The notes under the pieces are model-generated. The model was given only the letters and a program-made list of their open reading frames with translations. It did no database searches and was not told where the DNA came from. A program made the translations under genes and the position numbers. From contig QAXH01005721.1 of NCBI GenBank assembly GCA_004335635.1, positions 9,937 to 19,948 of the forward strand: 10,012 bases of DNA, written 5' to 3'. Below are positions 7,202 through 10,012 of this stretch, piece by piece. Origin of the DNA: Chloromonas sp. AAM2. Lineage: Eukaryota > Chlorophyta > Chlorophyceae > Chlamydomonadales > Chlamydomonadaceae. Position 1 is the first letter of the stretch; each line of letters begins with the position of its first letter.

Positions 7202-7579
7202 ATGCTGATATCTCCTACAGTGTTGACTCTATTCTTGGCTGTTGCAGGAAGTGGACCGCGTGCTGGGCTGAGCCATACCAGTACAACCACCACACCATGC
7301 CGGCAGATTACGGACGGCATCGTCCGAACCTGCTTCCAACAAGTTCTGCTAGCAGTTAACTCGGAGATGGGTTCTCGGGTGTGACCTACATTAGGCGGCA
7401 TGTGTCTAGTGCCCAATGAAGCGCTGCGGCTGTCTCAGTCGGGGGGTAGAGGGCTTGGCTACCTCCCCAAGGAGGCGGGTGGCCATACGAGCACCAGCAC
7501 TCAATTTCTAGCAGGACAAGATCGTCTGACGATTTATGACGGCCAGGGAAAAGTCATCAAGAGGTGGACATTGACATGA
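7202..7579 (+). CDS. Unrecognised two-part open frame interrupted by a TGA or a 60-nt intron
   Basis: An open plus-strand frame from 7202 runs to TGA 7382-7384, then continues in the same frame from 7385 to TGA 7577-7579. It contains ITDGIVRTCFQQVLLAVNSE before the stop. After it come GGRGLGYLPKEAGGH and GQDRLTIYDGQGKVIKRW, which look like real protein. Splicing CGG|GTGTGA (7379) to ctgtctcag|TCG (7439) would remove the stop in a 60-nt phase-0 intron; otherwise this is a broken gene. A likely upstream border is ctgttgcag ending at 7247. Family unknown. Confidence 0.35.
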
Positions 7580-7838
7580 CTAAGAAACTCGTTGTCTGAC
7601 TTATCTCGCGCGAGTCATGCATTGACTGGCTGACAAAGTGTAATTCTCAAACGAGAACCCGCCAGGGAAACGGTCGCCATACACCCCAGGAATAAACTGT
7701 ACCATCAAAATGAGTGGCTGGAACGTCAGTAAGAGATTCATGACAATGCTTATCCTAAGACGTACAAAATACGCTGTGTTCTTCATAGAACTAAAAAATA
7801 AACAGCGGCCCAGGCACGTCATACAGCGGGCTGGCACG

Positions 7839-9676
7839 TCAACCCCCGCCAGCCCCCAGGCCTTTGTGCTCTAAGGATGCCATGACAACTTCCACCACAT
7901 CAGTGTGCACCCTTACTCCCTTCTCCGCCATCACACCCATCAGTTCCGACACCTCACGCGGTGTAAGGCCCCCGGCAGCAGCTCTGCCGGAATCCGGCCG
8001 GGCCCGCTCGTTTCTGACCGCCGTTCCTGTAGCCGCTTCAGTAACGGCCTCAGGGCTTGTGTTGCTGCCTGTTGCGAGGAAGCCTGTTAGCCACAGCTGC
8101 TTGCAACCGGGGCACTGGCGCACGGCGCGGAGGAAAACTCGTCGAGCCGCGTCCAGACGCCCCTGACTCATTTCAAACCTGTGTGTGAGTGTAAAGTGTG
8201 GGCAAGAGTGGACGCAAACAAACATTCAGGGCATACAATTCCGTGAATTCCGCTGCCATTGCACTGTCTCTTGTTTGTACTTCTGACTAGGCCGGTCTCA
8301 CTGATGCCTTGACTTCCCGGCTGCAGAATGCAAAACAGAGCGACTTCGTTGCGGGATTGGTTGAGGTAATTGGAGGTGTCGGGTGTTGCTCAAATCGTCA
8401 AGATGTGGATCTCCTGAGAGCGAGCAAAGTATTCTCAAGTGCATGCCGCTGTGGCAGTCCCAACGAGCTGACAAAGCGAGTGGCATAAACTTCAGGAAAT
8501 GGGCTTATTGCCATTGCCTCAGCCACTGTCCGGTAGCCCCCTTATCACACCTGATGTACATGAGCCACAGCTCGGGCTCCATGGCCATGTGTGTGTTGGC
8601 CGCTGCCCGTTCCATGAGCGCCCGCACCCCGCCCAGCGCCCCTGAGGCAGCACGCCTGGACTCCATGGCGCAAGAAACCGCTAGTAACTGAGGACAACGC
8701 AGCACGATGCAGTGAGTCATCATCATCTTGTTTTTCAAACGACACACAGGGCAGCAGTAGACAACGCCAGCAAGCGCCAACAACTGAAACAAGGGCAGGG
8801 CATAGACACAACATCGCATGAGGGCACTGCAAGGGCAGCCCATCACGTAAGAGCAGACAGCACAGCACAGTTGGACTGACAGTTGGACTGACAGTTGGAC
8901 GTGACATTAGCTGCATTTGCAGAATCGTCAACAGCGCTGTCCTGGCTTCTCTCATGACCTCGTTCTGGCAGGGTTATCTGTGACATGTGATCACAGACAC
9001 GCCTTGTCTGCATGCAACCTGCGTGCTTCATCTTTGAAGTTAGTTAGTTGCAGGCTAGGACGGTACCACTCCAACTATGCTGAGGGTTGGTCAGGACAGT
9101 GTCTAGCCTCGCCTCTTGGCTTGCTAGCGTTGTTGCACCTCGGTGCACAGGCAACCTCTATGTTAGCTTATGACCTGCAGGATTGCTGGCAGTCATGGTC
9201 AATCCGGGAGTATCATGCCGATGTCATGGGCACAAGGGGCTGCTCGGCCTCCTTACACAAACCGTCCCATGTCTTTCCTTGTCATACCTGGTTAGAGGGT
9301 CTAGCCTGCAGCGCTGCAGCCAGAAACTGCCTGAGACGGGCCGACGCGTGCGCCTGCTCCTCTAATGCCACCATGCACTGGAGCAACACAGCGTTGCTGG
9401 GGTACAGCTCAAGACACTGCATGGGCAAGCATGTGCATGCATGGACGTGTGAGGGCGCGAGACACTGCTCGCGCAAGCATGTGCATGAATGGACGTGTGA
9501 GGGCGCTAGACACTGCTCGCGCAAGCATGTGCATGAATGGACGTGTGAGGGCGCCAGACACTGCATGCACAAGCATGTGCATGCATGGACGTGTGAGGGC
9601 GCCAGACACCATACTGTGCATTGTACTGCTGCAGACGGTCGGAATACAAAACCAGGCCTTCAATCAGTAGGGACTC
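7839..9676 (-). CDS. NRDE2: NRDE2 homologue, HAT/TPR-repeat protein (5' partial, last 4 exons)
   Basis: Minus-strand exons: 9676-9615, 9416-9288, 8687-8551 and 8178-7839 (TGA at 7841-7839). NRDE2 proteins are helical-repeat nuclear proteins acting with the RNA helicase MTR4/exosome system and in small-RNA-guided nuclear silencing. Helical repeats seen in order: LVLYSDRLQQYNAQ, CLELYPSNAVLLQCMVALEE, VRALMERAAANTHM...PELWLMYIRFE, GRLDAARRVFLRAVRQCPGCKQLWL, and the terminal LTPREVSELMGVMAEKGVRV block. The ELWLMYIR|FE junction splits an Arg codon (AG|G) in phase 2. A low-complexity insert of about 37 residues (Ala/Thr/Gly/Arg) separates WLTGF from LTPREV. The 9416-9288 and 8687-8551 exons join in phase 0. 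The junction between 9615 and 9416 has a one-base frame problem (see findings). The 5' part is outside the window. Confidence 0.8.
8179..8550 (-). other. Last intron of the NRDE2 homologue, 372 nt
   Basis: It begins CAG|GTGTGA and ends ctcacacacag, splitting an Arg codon in phase 2 so that MYI-R-FEMSQG is restored. No repeat or other structure stands out. Minus-strand open frames inside it have no recognisable content. Confidence 0.8.
8688..9287 (-). other. Intron of the NRDE2 homologue, 600 nt
   Basis: It runs from CAG|GTATGA at 9288/9287 to gtcctcag ending at 8688, phase 0 on both sides, giving a continuous PSNQ|LLAVS reading. It contains a 12-bp tandem repeat (8868-8900). The plus-strand open frame over 8917-9702 crosses it and the neighbouring exon, and is antisense to them. 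I see no further convincing exon here. Confidence 0.65.
8868..8900. repeat. 12-bp tandem repeat, 2.75 units
   Basis: Units of cagttggactga start at 8868, 8880 and 8892. The array lies within the 600-nt intron of the NRDE2 homologue. The period is again a multiple of three, and the copies are identical. Confidence 0.92.
9412..9611. repeat. 48-bp minisatellite filling an NRDE2 intron, 4 units
   Basis: Units begin agacac at 9412, 9460, 9508 and 9556, with a decayed start at 9604. Each unit contains a CATGTGCATG-type core, and the second and third differ at one base. On the minus strand each unit carries CAG|TGTCT, the same sequence as the 3' splice site plus the first five bases of the exon 9416-9288. 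The array therefore spans nearly all of the intron 9614-9417. Confidence 0.95.
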
Positions 9677-9810
9677 CTACAGGTGTTAAAAGACATTCAT
9701 AATCTGGCAGCCAAAATTTCTTCCTTCCTTCCCTGCCCTTCACTCACACCCTGGTTCTTCCTGATCTGAACGTTTGCAGATTTCCTGGCCTACCATCTGC
9801 CCTTACCCTC

Positions 9811-9843
9811 GACCCCTGACCCCTGACCCCTGACCCCTGACCC
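9811..9843. repeat. 7-bp tandem repeat gacccct
   Basis: Four full units start at 9811, 9818, 9825 and 9832, followed by a partial at 9839. It lies upstream, in gene orientation, of the exon 9676-9615, presumably in an intron. On the minus strand it is a G-rich run (aggggtc), which could slow polymerases. Just beyond it, tgtcacttccaag occurs twice, at 9865-9877 and 9887-9899. Confidence 0.9.
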
Positions 9844-9916
9844 AGCCTAAACAACACCCGGCAGTGTCACTTCCAAGGCCTCTTGCTGTCACTTCCAAGC
9901 TTATCTTACCTTTACA

Positions 9917-10012
9917 AACAGGCCCCTCAGACTGCTGCCCTTGCCTCGACCAACAGGCCCCTCGGACTGCTGCCCTTACCTCGACCAACAGGCCCCTCGG
10001 ACTGCTGCCCTT
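9917..10012. repeat. 35-bp minisatellite at the right edge, with repeated 5' splice-site motif
   Basis: Units start at 9917, 9952 and 9987 (the last cut by the window end), sharing caggcccctc and gactgctgccctt. On the minus strand each inter-unit junction gives a donor-like sequence: CGAG|GTAAGG near 9980, CGAG|GCAAGG near 9945, and at the array edge AAAG|GTAAGA at 9910/9909. The last is a near-consensus 5' splice site and may end an upstream NRDE2 exon, but I could not identify that exon. Confidence 0.93.

Larger units (their letters stand above)
5814..7838. other. 2-kb region between convergent genes, with unassigned open frames
   Basis: The plus-strand ICMT-family gene ends at 5813 and the minus-strand NRDE2 homologue ends at 7839, so both 3' ends fall here. 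Besides repeat copy 2, the first 600 bases show nothing recognisable. From about 6450 to 7580, long open frames on both strands have partly coding-like composition and are listed separately. The last 260 bases (7580-7838) are A/T-richer and I see no feature there, apart from AATAAA near 7796 on the plus strand. Confidence 0.5.

Noticed and set aside
7796..7801. AATAAA as the polyadenylation signal of the NRDE2 homologue
   Set aside because: It is on the plus strand, whereas that gene is transcribed from the minus strand.
9412..9611. A CRISPR-like array
   Set aside because: The units are contiguous 48-bp tandem copies without unique spacers, in an intron of a eukaryotic gene.
8917..9702. A 261-residue plus-strand open frame, the longest single frame in the window
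   Set aside because: It runs antisense to the NRDE2 exon 9416-9288 and through the 48-bp repeats, whose multiple-of-three period keeps frames open. Its repeated HVHEWTCEGARHC units are the repeat read on the wrong strand.

Overview
The window is nuclear DNA from an intron-rich eukaryote, most likely a green alga. All three recognisable genes are split by GT-AG introns. One of them begins with a plastid-transit-peptide-like exon, and the introns are full of short tandem repeats. Base composition by eye is near 50% GC. The algal assignment is an inference: a chlorophycean with moderate GC would fit, but nothing in the window proves it.

Layout: (1) about 49-2436, minus strand: a RING-H2 finger plus coiled-coil protein, TRAIP-like, with its 3' end beyond base 1. 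(2) 2437-2853: a short divergent intergenic region. (3) 2854-5813, plus strand: a complete six-exon gene for a membrane methyltransferase of the isoprenylcysteine carboxyl methyltransferase (ICMT)/PEMT-like family, 284 residues, probably plastid-targeted. (4) 5814-7838: about 2 kb between convergent genes. It holds a diverged repeat of an intron segment and several unassigned open frames that look partly coding. (5) 7839-9676 and beyond, minus strand: the 3' part of an NRDE2 homologue (HAT/TPR-repeat nuclear RNA-surveillance protein), whose 5' end lies past base 10012.

Exon models were built by hand, and splice phases agree at every junction except one. The exception is the 48-bp repeat intron of the NRDE2 homologue, where canonical GT-AG splicing gives a one-base frame conflict.

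The main novelty is the relation between tandem repeats and splice sites. A 27-bp minisatellite runs directly into the 3' splice site of ICMT-family exon 5. A 48-bp minisatellite makes up essentially a whole NRDE2 intron and copies the 3' splice site once per unit, in frame. A 35-bp repeat at the right end copies a 5' splice-site motif. A 48-bp perfect repeat at the left end copies a candidate 5' splice site. Palindromic CATGCATG-type sequence sits just upstream of four separate acceptors. I see no prokaryotic system, CRISPR array, complete transposon, or rRNA/tRNA gene.
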